DNA from: Helicoverpa zea
Lineage: Eukaryota; Arthropoda; Insecta; Lepidoptera; Noctuidae
Direction: 5' to 3'
NCBI RefSeq assembly: GCF_022581195.2
Contig: NC_061462.1
Span: 10,168,001 to 10,232,000 of the forward strand
DNA length: 64,000 bases
Position numbers and translations under genes: made by a program
Notes under the pieces: generated by a model
What the model saw: the letters and a program-made list of their open reading frames with translations, nothing else
What the model was told of the DNA's origin: nothing
The model's database searches: none
In this document: one piece after another, positions 44,355-55,500 of the stretch
Position numbering within the stretch: position 1 is the stretch's first letter
How the letters are laid out: each line of letters starts with the position of its first letter

Positions 44355-45824
44355 TATTGATATACTAGATTTCTTTATTTAAGTCTTCATAAAAAAGTGC
44401 ACTATGTCGGCCAAGGTACCGCTCTGCCGCTATGGCTAATATGCAAATGGCTTTAGAAACTAAAATCGGTGGATATCGGATATATTTGAAGACTTGTCTA
44501 GCCTAGTGTATGTACTGACGGCCTAAGATCGGTCAATAAGTGTTGTAAATATTTTCACTGAAGTTACAGGCGTTAATATTTTTTGTCTGAAAATGAGTGT
44601 AGAAAGCTTAAATTATTTAAATATTAAGTGGTGTTATTATCAATTTTGTCTCGATAGTAAAAAGTGATATTTCTCATTAATATATAACCTATTAATATGC
44701 AGTCACATTAGTTACCTACATTTAGTTACCTACACATTATAAATACTGATTTATATTCCTACTCTCTATTACCTACTTATAGTTAACTAGCTTCCGCCAG
44801 CGGCTTCGCCCGCGTGGTGTGTTGATAAAATGTAGCCTATGTGTTAATCCAGCCGTTTTTGCGTAATTGAATAACAAACATACATCCATACATTCTCACA
44901 AACTTTCACATTTATAATATAAGTAAGATTATAATATAAGTAAGATTTATTTTATTTAAGGATTAAGGCTGAACATTTCAAATAAGGTATATTTAAAAAA
45001 AAATATGTGGTGTAACCTCCTATTTTGATGTACTTTATTATAATGTACTATGTACTATTATTTTCAAATCGGTGTTTAATAATGTTAACAATTAACATCT
45101 TTCAATAGTACCTATGAACCTAATTAATTTTGTGTGATTTACCAATCTAATAGCAGTACTTACCCTAATGTTTTTACATTATCTCGTAAAAATAGGCATT
45201 ATATAACATAATTATAATCTAAAATTTTATTACCTCTATTTATATATTTTCAAAATCCTCAACAATAAAAAAAAACATAAATTGCATAAATAATTTTTAA
45301 TTGACTTGAAAACCAACAATTCTTAAGAGGATGAATTGGAAATTTTGGCGCCAAGGATCTCAATTTTTCTCAGTAAATACAAAACGGATCAAAATACAAC
45401 TTGGTTACCTGAAAGTTCATGATATAAACCTTATTTTGTTAGACTTCAAAACATGATAAGGTAACTTTTATAACAGAGAAAAATATATCAAACATACCTC
45501 TTTTTAAAAAGAGATTCACATATTATGGGCAAACGGGACCGATTTAAGCCTCTTAACTTTTTTAGTAGTTGAGTATATACATACTCTTTAAAATTGTGGA
45601 AGAATTTTTTATCAAATTATCATTTCTAAATAATAAAATTACAAAACCATTTTGTCGCTTACGACTTTTAGTTATAAGCTAGCGCGCGTATTGTAATCCT
45701 CGCCCCGCTCAGACGCTCCGTCCCCTCTTGGCCCCAGATGCGCGTGCCGGTTATGGAATTATTGTTTACCAATTCGTCGCCTAAATTTTTTTTTGCAGTT
45801 CACTAATACCTTATGCTTTTTCAG
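44355..45824 (+). other. Intron with decayed Helitron-like repeat
   Basis: 44785-44935 carries 'aactagcttccgccagcggc', 'ttcgcccgcg' and 'cccatacattctcacaaactt'-like words, a CTAGT-type repeat in reverse orientation. The remainder is AT-rich; 45660-45780 is GC-rich without clear content. Confidence 0.5.
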
Positions 45825-46027
45825 AAAACATACGGTGCAGATATGTGCAGTCCAATTTGGGGAATCCAATGCTGGTGATAGACGGGTACCGTTTCTGTCT
45901 GCAGAAGAAACGCAGCGATGCGGTCAAGAAGCGGTGGAGATGTAGCAGCCAGCATGCGAGATGCAAGGCCACTGCAATGACGGTCAATGATACGGTCGTT
46001 ATACTTGGTGGAGAACATAACCATTGA
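45825..46027 (+). CDS. mod(mdg4): FLYWCH exon, GNPMLV group
   Basis: Acceptor AG at 45823-45824 (tgctttttc); TAA at 46025-46027; 66 codons. QSNLGNPMLVIDGYRFCLQ, KKRWRCSSQHARCKATAMTVND, GEHNH at the end. A second AG after a T8 run at 45797-45798 is out of phase. Very close to 49595 and 54987. Confidence 0.92.
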
Positions 46028-46077
46028 ATTTTAAAGAAATTTAGATTCGACTCACACTGGCACAGAGTGGCGCCGAC

Positions 46078-46297
46078 ATCCCTACTAATATTATAAATGC
46101 GAAAGTAACTGTCTGTCTGCCTGTTACGCTTTCACTTACCTCTAACTTATTTTAATAAAATTTGGTACAGAGATAGAGTTGACCTTGAGAAAGAACATAG
46201 GATAGTTTTTATCCGGGACTTTTGAATAATTCTTTAGGAAACGCAATATATCCGAACTCTACGCGGGCGAAGCCGCGGGCGGAAGCTAGTAGGTGTT
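46078..46297 (+). mobile_element. Helitron-like lepidopteran repeat
   Basis: 'tactaatattataaatgcga', 'gtctgtctgcctgt', 'gaccttgagaaagaacatag' and the end 'gcgaagccgcgggcggaagc' + tagta. The same family lies at 59465-59752. Confidence 0.7.
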
Positions 46298-47487
46298 ATA
46301 TTTTGTACATCCTACTTAAAACTGATATTACAAATACGAATGGTTGTTGATTTCTCTTCCATGTGAGTGAATTATTTCCATCGTGATGCGGGTAAACCCG
46401 CGAGTGAATATATAATCAATATATATCGTGAATATATTTAACTGTCATCCGAAAGTACATGAAATGTGTATACTTAGCGAAAGCGCACGAGGTCGTACAA
46501 ATACTCGTCTGCGCCTCGAGCCGGTGTGAGTTAATTATTACTTGCGAGTTACATGATTAACCCCTCTGCTCGACAAGGTTTTGACATATGACTTTACCGT
46601 TGATTCGGCGGGATATTTTGAATCGCGACATGGAAGTCAAAAATTTGTACTAACTTTCAACACATGAATTCTAAGTCCGTAATGCCTGATCAGAAGTATT
46701 TTAACTATAACTTTAGAGCTCACTTATTTGACAACAACGTGCGAAGGTCAAATGGGGTCAGTTAATTCAGAAAAAGATAAAAATTACGGTGTTTTTAAGT
46801 CTATCGAAAAGTTAGGCCTTTCAAATTTGGTGAAAACTTACCAATAAATAATCGCATCACTTTCTCAAACACAACACAAACGTCATATTTATAACATTTT
46901 CAATCCATTGCAACACATTTCGTGCACTTATTTATGTTCAATAACTAAAAAATCAGCACATAAAATATACAATAAAAATGAACAATTTACAAGATCAAAG
47001 TCACAGACAAGAAGTAGATTTGGAATAGAGTATTTTTTTTTTTTCAATCAGCGGTGTGCATTCGATACCTAAATCGGATATTTATTATAAATAATCGAAT
47101 ACCAATTTTATATATATTTTTTTAATAGCAACTTATTTCAATTTTATTAATTAATTTTAAATTATAGGTTCAATTTGTTTTTGTTGTTAAGAAAAATGAT
47201 ATTTAAGTGTTATGAAAGTTTTTAGCATTAAATTTTTATATGTATTATTTATTTTGGTGTTGCGTCATTCGTAATAATTTTTAACTTTAATTGAATTTTT
47301 ATTACCTATTACGGAATTTTAATTTATTCTTATATTATTTCTCAACAATTCTAAGATTTTTGTTTCGGCGGAGGGTAAGCCTGGCGTTCTGAAATATAAT
47401 GCAATTTGTAACTACCAAAGTCATGTACTTATTTGATGATGAGAAACAATAATAATAATTGATTGATTTTAAAGTCACCAAATATTT
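46298..47487 (+). other. Intron, no recognised feature
   Basis: AT-rich; I see no exon or repeat tail here. Confidence 0.4.
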
Positions 47488-48178
47488 TTAACCGAATCCC
47501 AAAAAAGGAGGTGGTTCTCAATTTGGATGCTTGTTTTTGGTCGAAAGGGGTCCCCATATTTGTTATTAGGTCCAGGATCTGATGATGGAAACCTTGAGAA
47601 ATCGAGGGCAACTCTCGAAAATTGTAAGCATAGATAAGGTTATAACTTGACACTCAGATGTATGTCTGATAACACTATGAAACAGTAAAGGTTTAGAGCT
47701 GACCTGATGATGGAGACGAGAGAAGTTCGGTTGTCGAGTTCCCTCGACCTTCTCTGGTCTCCATCATCAGGTCAGCTCCAAACCTTCACTGTTGCAGAGG
47801 CCTCGTAAATACGAATAATATAAGCCCAAACACGAGAAAGTTTATATTCAGTTGTCGAGTTCCCTCGACCTTCACTGGTCTCCATCATCGGGTCAGCTCA
47901 AAACCTTCACTGTTGAATAGTGCTACCAGGCAAACACCTGAGTGATAAGATTTCACCCTATGTATTTCTGCAACTTTCGAAAGTCGCCCTCGATTTCTCA
48001 AGGTTTCCATCGTCAGATCCTGACCTGATGATAATGGGACCACCTCGGAAGTATACGCTATCAAACAAAAAAAGAATCATCAAAATCGATAAATAAATGG
48101 CTGAGTAATCGCGTAACAAACATACAAAAAAAAAAACGGTCGAATTGAGAACCTCCGCTTTTTGGGAAGTCGGTTAAA
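47488..48178. mobile_element. Inverted-repeat element with internal hairpins
   Basis: Left end 'tttttaaccgaatcccaaaa' with 'ggaggtggttctcaattt'; right end 'gaattgagaacctccg' with 'tttttgggaagtcggttaaa' are inverted. Inside, 'cctgatgatggagac' faces 'tctggtctccatcatcaggt' and 'ctgatgatggaaaccttgag' faces 'tcaaggtttccatcgtcaga'. No ORF. Confidence 0.75.
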
Positions 48179-48931
48179 AATAAGTCGGCGGCGGCCATCT
48201 TTCCATCTTGGACCAACTTTCGATGAACAGCGAGTAGCACTTCCGACTACCTATTTTCCCTTTCAAACAATAAAATCGTCATAAAATTTTGCGATAACTA
48301 CACCTAACTACAGCTCTCGTCAAATAGCTTTGCCGCTCAGTTAAAAAGTTTGAAGTAACGAATCGCCATTAAGTTTGGCAGGTCTACAGGAATTCTGCAC
48401 ATAAAACACCCGAAGAAATAAATAAGTCTTCATTTGCCGTCTTCAGAAACCCTAAAAACCGAAGATTTTTTTTATTCCGGCTACAACGTATTTTCTACCA
48501 CTGATTTTCTAGCTTTTTTTTTCAAAATAAATTAAGTCATTTTACTTTTCCTAATTTATTTTCAGATTATGATAAGTATACAAAAGTGCAATTTAGTAAT
48601 ATTATAATATCAAATAATATAAAATTATTAAATCGATTCTTTATTTTAACGAATCGGATCATTCGATGCAAAACTTCTATCACCGTCGCCATCTTGTCTA
48701 TGCGTCTTCAAATTTAAAAAAACAACTAATGTAAACAAACATGGCGAGTTCGATCAGAATTCGCGCTAATTACGATTGGATTTTAAAAAGGTATATTTCT
48801 AACGGGATGCTAAATATGAAAGGTTTGAATGCGTAAAAATAATTTAAATTTATTTAATTATTTTATTTAGACTCACAAATGCGGTTTGATTGGAAAGAAA
48901 ATAAATATGAGCGTAAACAATTAGGAAAATG

Positions 48932-49010
48932 TATGACTGATTCGCAGACCCCGATTGGGGTCTAAACCGAGCTTACGGTGACATTGATGTTCAGACCCCG
49001 ATTGGGGTCC
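48932..49010. repeat. Two copies of a near-palindrome
   Basis: CAGACCCCGATTGGGGTC occurs at about 48942 and 48992, a 16-base near-perfect palindrome repeated 50 bases apart. Function unknown. Confidence 0.6.
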
Positions 49011-49594
49011 GCTACGGATTTGACGGTTAAAATTATCTATCCATTACAATTACCTAATAAAGATTGCATAACATAATTATACATAGGTATATTCGGCTTA
49101 GCTTCTTCAAAATATGTCATTCATCATGCCATTGAAGACATTCAGCAATCATTAACTTAACTATAGTATAGATAATAATACGAATTAAAATGTTCCAAAT
49201 TAAAAATGGATTCTAGTCACTGAAATAAAATCTAATTATAAAAGATCTCATTATGAACCATTTAGGATCTCAGGGTGTTAACTTATTGATTTATATGTAT
49301 TTGCTTGTTATAATGTAATCTACTGCTTAGTATAAATCACGCATTGATAATAATTCATGTCTAGTCATTAATTATTAAGTAAATAAAAGTTTCTCCTACT
49401 ATATTAGTATATATAATATTTTGATTATCTAGTCAATGATTAAAAATTTTATGGTGTATCCGATGTTTTCCGTTTTTCAATGTTTTCAACTGTTCTGTCA
49501 TCAAACTTTTTATTAACCTACTAGAAAAATTAATTACAATAACCTAAGCTGTACTTACCGTTACAAAACAGACACTAACTATAATTCTTTTCAG

Positions 49595-49797
49595 ATTTTC
49601 CGCGCTGCCAGTACGCCAGTTCAAATGTTGGTAACCCAATGTTGGTGATAGATGGGTACAGGTTTAACCTGCAGAAGAAACGCAGTGACACCTACAAGCA
49701 ACGTTGGCGGTGCAGCTGCCAACATTTGCGCTGCAAGGCTACCGCGGTCACTATGCATGATCGAGTCATTCTTCAAGGAGGGACTCATAACCATTAA
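49595..49797 (+). CDS. mod(mdg4): FLYWCH exon, GNPMLV group
   Basis: Acceptor AG at 49593-49594 (aattcttttc); TAA at 49795-49797; 66 codons. ASSNVGNPMLVIDGYRFNLQ, KQRWRCSCQHLRCKATAVTMHD, GTHNH. Longer open stretches on both strands here are shadows. An extra Cys is present (CSCQH). Confidence 0.9.
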
Positions 49798-50149
49798 AGG
49801 AGAATTATCACTTTCACTGTCCAAATCTATTTTTTTCTTAGCTTGATTTGTACCACTGCAGGCTTTTTCCAGCGTCCCCATTCCGTCTAGACATCTCTCG
49901 ATCCTTCGATGAATGCATCTTTTAACATAGACATTTTTTCTTTATCCCAATCATCATTTATTTATTCTTTTATTCTATTGGTATATATAGCATGTGCTGC
50001 GTATACGCAAGTAGCCTATGTATATAACGGTTATCGACAAAGGCTCTAGGCTACTTTTCACTCGGGTGCGAGAGAATAGTTCTGGTGGCAGTTATTTAGA
50101 TATATTTATCAAAATATACAATAAGTAAATTATATCTTACAGTAGTAAA

Positions 50150-53100
50150 AAGGGGGTAATTTTATTCAAATATTTACATAATATTTACATTAATTTTAAA
50201 AATTAAAAATAAACTTATATATACAACTTAAAACTAATACATAGCATCAAAAAATTGCTCCTCATCGCTGTCACCGGGTAATGTACCCAGAAGGCTGGCA
50301 GCATTGCCACGTTGGATGGCAATGCTCAACCTCTGTGCGAAATAAAAGCCAGCCCTTGGGTCACGAGAAGTGTCAACAAGGCGCTTAGAAATTTCCTTTG
50401 CAAGCGCGTGAGCACTCGGACCCCACGGCCCGAGAGTTTCAACCCCAAACGGCTCAAACATGTAATTCCCGATAAGGCTACTATATTTGCGCCGTTTGAG
50501 GTCTTCTGCTTGTGAAGCGGCGGAGCCGACACAACACGCAGTTCTAGGAAGATGGGATGGCGCAAGAGTGTCGACGCAGGTCGCGTCCCACACTAAAGTC
50601 CTACCCATCTTCCACGGAAATAGCGACATGCCGTCTGGTCTCTTGCCATCGTCGCGTGCCAAACCATTTGGTTCAAGTACGGCTGGCACGCCGACGGCAA
50701 CAAGAGCCCGACGGATCACGTCGTTGATATTCGCATGTCGTGGTATGCGGCCCGCACTCCGGCTGCACGACAGGCCGTGGTGACCGAGGCTGTTGACAGC
50801 TTCCCCGCAGTGGCAGCGGTGAGGAGTGCAGCATGAAGCACCCAGACGCAGGCAGACAGCGAGTCTGAAAGTGGTGTCGTCAAACATGGTGCCTATGTTT
50901 GCCGACGGAAATGCGTGAAGCCAAAGACCTGACTCCCATTCACCCACAGCCAGTAGGCGTGCTCGCTCCGCAGAAGTAATTGACGTATCAATGAGATTTT
51001 TCCGTATTACTCTGCAGAGCGGCTCATCCCACTGTCTCTGGGAGGATGGGTTGGCGGGTAGATCGGTATTCGGGCATGTGACTTTCCAGGCATTAATAGC
51101 CTCCGCCAGGCATGGCACCTCAAAATTGATCAGTGTAATAGGTAGGATTTTCCTGATCAATTTGTCAGTGCCATGGACGGAGGAAATAAATGCCGGTAAA
51201 CTAATACTGGAAATTTTGCGGACGCCAAGCCCTCCCATACGGATGGGAAGTGTAGCTTGAGACCAAGCTTTGTCGTCCAAGGCCACATTTAAAATTGATG
51301 AAAGTGTGTGTCGAATTATTTTATCAATTTGATCCAAAAGGTTGATGTGCTTCCATAAATGAGAAGCACGCAAGATGTAGGTTAATTTGGGGCCAAAGCA
51401 GCAGTATCGTAGGATGGTGATGGCTGAATGTATATTAATTTTGAATAACCTTTCCGAAATATCATTGAAATTTTGAATTTTGTTCTCAATAAAATCCGAA
51501 AATGACTCTTCTAGTACTGGTGACCCCAGGAGGCAAAGAGAACTTTTGTCTATTATTTTTATGCCATCGGCTACTGCGTTAAAATTTTGGAGTGTCGTCT
51601 GTCTGTCGGTTGTGTCAGATATAAATAGTTCGCATTTGGAAATGTTTAGGTCAAGGCCAATGTTATGGAGTTTGTCTCTTAGGAAAATGAAATCATTAAG
51701 TACGGTATCTCTGTTGCCTCCCAGGGTCCCATCGTCGAGATACCAGACGTTAAATTCAGAATTTAGTTGCCGAATTATTGGGTTAATTGCCAAACTAAAG
51801 ATCACAGGCCCGAGGGGATCACCTTGTTGACAGCCAACAGCGGATTCTAATAGGTTGTCCCGATAAAGTAATTTGGTTGGATGTCTGTAGCACTGCCAGA
51901 GGAAACTAAAAATTTGGGGTATTTCTTTTTTGGCTTCTGCCAGCAAGGTGTCCCTGTTCACCGAGTTGAATGCGTTCTTAATGTCAACCTTCAAGATGAC
52001 ATCTCCGTTCCCATAATTTAGGTAGGTCGACAGGGCGTGTACGGCAGCCTCGCAGCCCCCTTTCGAGCCATAACCTAGCTGCAGGGGCTGAAATTTTTCC
52101 GAAACGTCCTCACTATAAAATTTACAGCAGATTTTGGCTGCCATACGACGATAAGTGGTCCCCACGGCAATTGGACGAATACCGCCATCCTTCTTTCGCA
52201 AAGCACAGAGGTTTGCTCCATACAAAACGTCTATGACGGTTTCGTCCACCTTGCCGGAGAGCATAAGGTTGGTCAGGGCCGTAAGCTCCTTCAAGAGCGA
52301 CTCACCTGCTTCCCCGGCGCTTGGGCAGGTGAGATCCTTCAGGTGTTGCGGACTCAAGCCGTCGAGGCCGCCTGCGGAGCCGCTCCTGAAGGAGCCTATG
52401 GCTGTGACCAGGTGTCGACCTGAAATTGTGAGGGTATGTGCGTCTGAATCAGGAGGGTCGGGAAAAGAGAGGCCATCTGCTGGGGCTGGGTGTTTACTCT
52501 CCAGAGCGGAGAGCGTGTCTGGAGAACACGGAGCCACCACATCACTGCTAAAGAGAATTCTAGCAGCCCCCCGAATGTCACCCTCGCCTAGCTTTGATTC
52601 CACTAGGCGGGGTATATTAGAAATTCTTTGGGTCGGTAATTTGGTATCGAAATCTTCTTGGCCTAAACTTACGCAGTTGTCTTTAATTTGTTTTGTCAAG
52701 GACTTTTTGTTTGCCAAATTTTTCTGAACGTGTAAAACTCTATATGGGAAGGTGAGCAATTGCTCCCAAGCACGTTGCGAGTTCTCCCGTGCAGCCAGGC
52801 GAACACAACCTGCCAAGTGTTGAGCAACCAGGGGCCTGGCTCCACGGGGAACCCGCTTTAATACCGGAGTTGAGTTTTTTAATTTAGATAATTTTTGCCA
52901 GAAAGGATCGGTGGTTGGTGTCGGGTTTGTAGCGGTCGCATTAGCCGAGCCTGCACATTGGGATTTGTGGATCTTCCCAATGTGCACGCTCAAGCCTCGC
53001 TTACCTCTGAAGAAACGAGCTTGGGGGCACAGGGGGCATCTCTCTAGGGCATCCAGTGATCCAGAAGATTGACATGCACTATAATCCATATCATTCCCGC

Positions 53101-53340
53101 TGCGCATCTGCGTGCTGCGGCTCGTTTTATTTACACTTATAGGCTAAAAACACTAAAAACACTAATATTACAAGAAAAATAAATCCAAAATCACACAAAA
53201 AAAGTCAAATTGACGGCGTCGCTTTGGCGCTGTCAGGGGCCGCGCCGCCGCACCGCGTATAACAGCGGCATCTCGGCACAGGCCTCGCCGGCCAGTATAC
53301 AGCAGCTTGGAGCTGTCCAGCTCGCCGTGGAGTTTATAAA
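50150..53340 (-). mobile_element. Near-complete non-LTR retrotransposon with restriction-like endonuclease
   Basis: Contains an intact 957-codon ORF with about 230 bases of GC-rich leader (53108-53340) and a short AT-rich trailer. TTACAGTAGTAAA occurs at 50137-50149 and 53531-53543 and may be a target duplication, but the AT-rich context makes this uncertain. It occupies the intron between two GNPMLV-group exons, in antisense orientation to them. Confidence 0.8.
50234..53107 (-). CDS. Non-LTR retrotransposon polyprotein: zinc finger, reverse transcriptase, endonuclease
   Basis: 957 codons. A C2H2 finger lies at residues 24-47 (C24, C27, H42, H47). The reverse transcriptase spans roughly 200-600, with KVDIKNAFNSVNRD, GCQQGDPLGPVIFSLAINP and the catalytic YLDDGTLGG near 454. 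The C-terminus has C-x-CG....H....C near 765, then KRPDGMSLFPW near 822 and LVWDATCVDT near 840, the PD-(D/E)xK-like endonuclease of R2-group elements. Single-ORF layout with an N-terminal finger and C-terminal endonuclease is typical of R2/R4-group retrotransposons, which often insert at fixed sites. All motifs are intact, so the copy may be recent. Exact clade not determined. Confidence 0.9.
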   Translation of the reverse strand: MRSGNDMDYSACQSSGSLDALERCPLCPQARFFRGKRGLSVHIGKIHKSQCAGSANATATNPTPTTDPFWQKLSKLKNSTPVLKRVPRGARPLVAQHLAGCVRLAARENSQRAWEQLLTFPYRVLHVQKNLANKKSLTKQIKDNCVSLGQEDFDTKLPTQRISNIPRLVESKLGEGDIRGAARILFSSDVVAPCSPDTLSALESKHPAPADGLSFPDPPDSDAHTLTISGRHLVTAIGSFRSGSAGGLDGLSPQHLKDLTCPSAGEAGESLLKELTALTNLMLSGKVDETVIDVLYGANLCALRKKDGGIRPIAVGTTYRRMAAKICCKFYSEDVSEKFQPLQLGYGSKGGCEAAVHALSTYLNYGNGDVILKVDIKNAFNSVNRDTLLAEAKKEIPQIFSFLWQCYRHPTKLLYRDNLLESAVGCQQGDPLGPVIFSLAINPIIRQLNSEFNVWYLDDGTLGGNRDTVLNDFIFLRDKLHNIGLDLNISKCELFISDTTDRQTTLQNFNAVADGIKIIDKSSLCLLGSPVLEESFSDFIENKIQNFNDISERLFKINIHSAITILRYCCFGPKLTYILRASHLWKHINLLDQIDKIIRHTLSSILNVALDDKAWSQATLPIRMGGLGVRKISSISLPAFISSVHGTDKLIRKILPITLINFEVPCLAEAINAWKVTCPNTDLPANPSSQRQWDEPLCRVIRKNLIDTSITSAERARLLAVGEWESGLWLHAFPSANIGTMFDDTTFRLAVCLRLGASCCTPHRCHCGEAVNSLGHHGLSCSRSAGRIPRHANINDVIRRALVAVGVPAVLEPNGLARDDGKRPDGMSLFPWKMGRTLVWDATCVDTLAPSHLPRTACCVGSAASQAEDLKRRKYSSLIGNYMFEPFGVETLGPWGPSAHALAKEISKRLVDTSRDPRAGFYFAQRLSIAIQRGNAASLLGTLPGDSDEEQFFDAMY

Positions 53341-53344
53341 ATAT

Positions 53345-54986
53345 TTTACATCGGAAATCCAGATGTAATTTTGTTAGATTGTAAAACTATGTTACGATGT
53401 CTTCGTATTTTTTCACCAAATATTACTCATAGGTTTTCTTTCCTTTTTATATTTGTACACCAGTAATGGTAAAACATGTTGGTTCAAACCTAAATATTTT
53501 TAATTATATTATAATTATAATTTTAATTTTTTACAGTAGTAAATGAATTGGTGTTATGTAATATCATTGTAATCTAGTCATTGATGTTAAAATTCAGATT
53601 ATATTTATTGATGTCAAATACATTCCATATTATTCAGATTAATATTATTATAGAGTAATTAGAAAGGCTAATCATAATCTGAGAATAACCATAAAATCAT
53701 TAATGGAAAAGTATATCGATACAACTGACACACATCTACGCTCGGTTTTTCTCCGCACGACGTAATTTTTCCGAGCGGTAAAATATCTGTCGTGCGGGTT
53801 TCGCAAGCGAAACGGACACACTGATTTAAACCAGTAAGTAGTTGTCAGTCGTTTGCTGTCGCATGTACAATATACGCGTATTCGTGACGAATCAAGCAAT
53901 GATGTTTGGAAAAACTGAGCGGTATTTCCGCCAGTGTGGCTATGTCAATGAACAATTCAGTGATTTCATGACTGGTCTCAAATTATGATAAGCCTAAATG
54001 GTGTTTTAAATAAAATCATTGTTAATGAATGTCCAATTTACCTCCAATAGTACCTGTTCTCAAGATGTTGTCAAAAATTAAAATATAATCGATAATTTTA
54101 ATTAGATAGAGAACTTTCTAATATAACATACACCTTTTACGGAGAAGTTGGTCTGAAATATATAAAATGTATAGGTAGGTACCTATATATTTATAGTTCT
54201 TAAGTTCAACTGCCGTTAATCGTATTTAAAGCTTTGTTTCTGAACCTATATAAAAGATTATATAAATAGATGATTTTTTCATATCTATTCGTTATCATAA
54301 AAAATAATAAAATTTCCGTAAACACTATTTACCTCTATAGTAGGTGTTATGTTGGAAATGTATGAGTGTGTATTTAAATGAGCGCGTAGTGATATATGAT
54401 CCAATACATTTAATCTTAAATATAAAAATCATTACATTATATGCATTACATTTAATGGTGTTTACAAAATAAGAGTTTAATTAATAAAGACTACGAATCG
54501 CATTTCATTTAATAGTTATATTTGCTGTTTAGTAGACAAATAATACTGAACGTAATATTCTATTATACACAATGAATATTCTAGTCAGTTTATCGATGTT
54601 TTATGATCATAATCTAGTTAAGGGAAATATCTAGTCAATAAATTATAATTACTTGTAGGTATATGTTTAATCATCCAAAATGAATTATTAAAATGCAAGA
54701 AAGCATATTTGTATTATTTGAATTTACAACCCACTGTAAAAATTGTGTAATAACCCAACCCTGTTATATAATTTAAACCTCACGATTTAATTAAAATAAG
54801 GCATATTAGTACGTAAGGACTAAAGGTGCAATTCCGATGCACGCGTTTATCGCGTGTAACCGACGTCCATTAAATTTTCATACCGTGACATCAGCCGCAG
54901 GCGACATACGCGTGTATCGCAACCCATCCTTTAGAATAACCACAAGCAACCCTTTCTAAGGTTACTAACCAGCACACTCATTTCAG
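53345..54986 (+). other. Intron, no recognised feature
   Basis: AT-rich, with a GC-richer stretch at 53740-53890 ('cgagcggtaaaatatctgtc') that may be a decayed repeat. No exon seen. Confidence 0.4.
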
Positions 54987-55186
54987 AAACCTCGTGGAAG
55001 ATCGTGAAGTCTAACGTTGGGAACCCGATTCTGGTGATTGGCAAATACCGGTACTGTCTGCAGAAGTCCCGCAGTGACATCAGAAAGCAAAGATGGAGGT
55101 GCAGCAGCCAACATATAAGGTGCAAGGCTACTGCCATCACGGTCGACGAAACTGTTCTGACAAGACTTGGAGATCATAATCATTAA
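54987..55186 (+). CDS. mod(mdg4): FLYWCH exon, GNPMLV group
   Basis: Acceptor AG at 54985-54986 (cactcatttc); TAA at 55184-55186; 65 codons. KSNVGNPILVIGKYRYCLQ, KQRWRCSSQHIRCKATAITVDE, GDHNH. Closest to 45825-46027 despite lying 9 kb away, beyond the retrotransposon. Confidence 0.92.
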
Positions 55187-55324
55187 GGTTTTGAGATATG
55201 GTGGCTTTTGATTGTGAAGCTGGAGTTACATTAGCGGGCGAAGTTTCAAGTTGGTGCCCTAACAATATCATTATAAAATATTGTCCAGATTAACGGATAA
55301 ATATTCTGTGTAGTTTTGACCAAA

Positions 55325-55500
55325 CCTGGTGACTCTTTGGCCGAAAGACGTCCACTGCTGGACAAAAGCCTCCCTTTCGCTAATTTTCTCGACCTTGAGC
55401 AACCCGCATTGGCCAAATGGTCTGTCCGTCTAGTAGGGGGCCTACCTACGCTGCTTCATCTTGGTCGTGGTCGCCTAAGGATATCTAAGGATATCTAGTA
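55325..55500 (+). repeat. Lepidopteran SINE/RTE-tail fragment
   Basis: 'gacgtccactgctggacaaa', 'agcctccctttcgc' and 'cgtctagtagggggcctacc', a common 3' tail in moth repeats. Ends with a duplicated 'aaggatatct'. Confidence 0.6.

Noticed and set aside
49621..49881. Open frames on both strands over the 49595 exon
   Set aside because: Shadows of the FLYWCH exon, which has no start codon of its own.
52155..52727. 190-codon + open frame, and other + frames within 50.3-52.7 kb
   Set aside because: Opposite-strand shadows of the intact 957-codon retrotransposon ORF.
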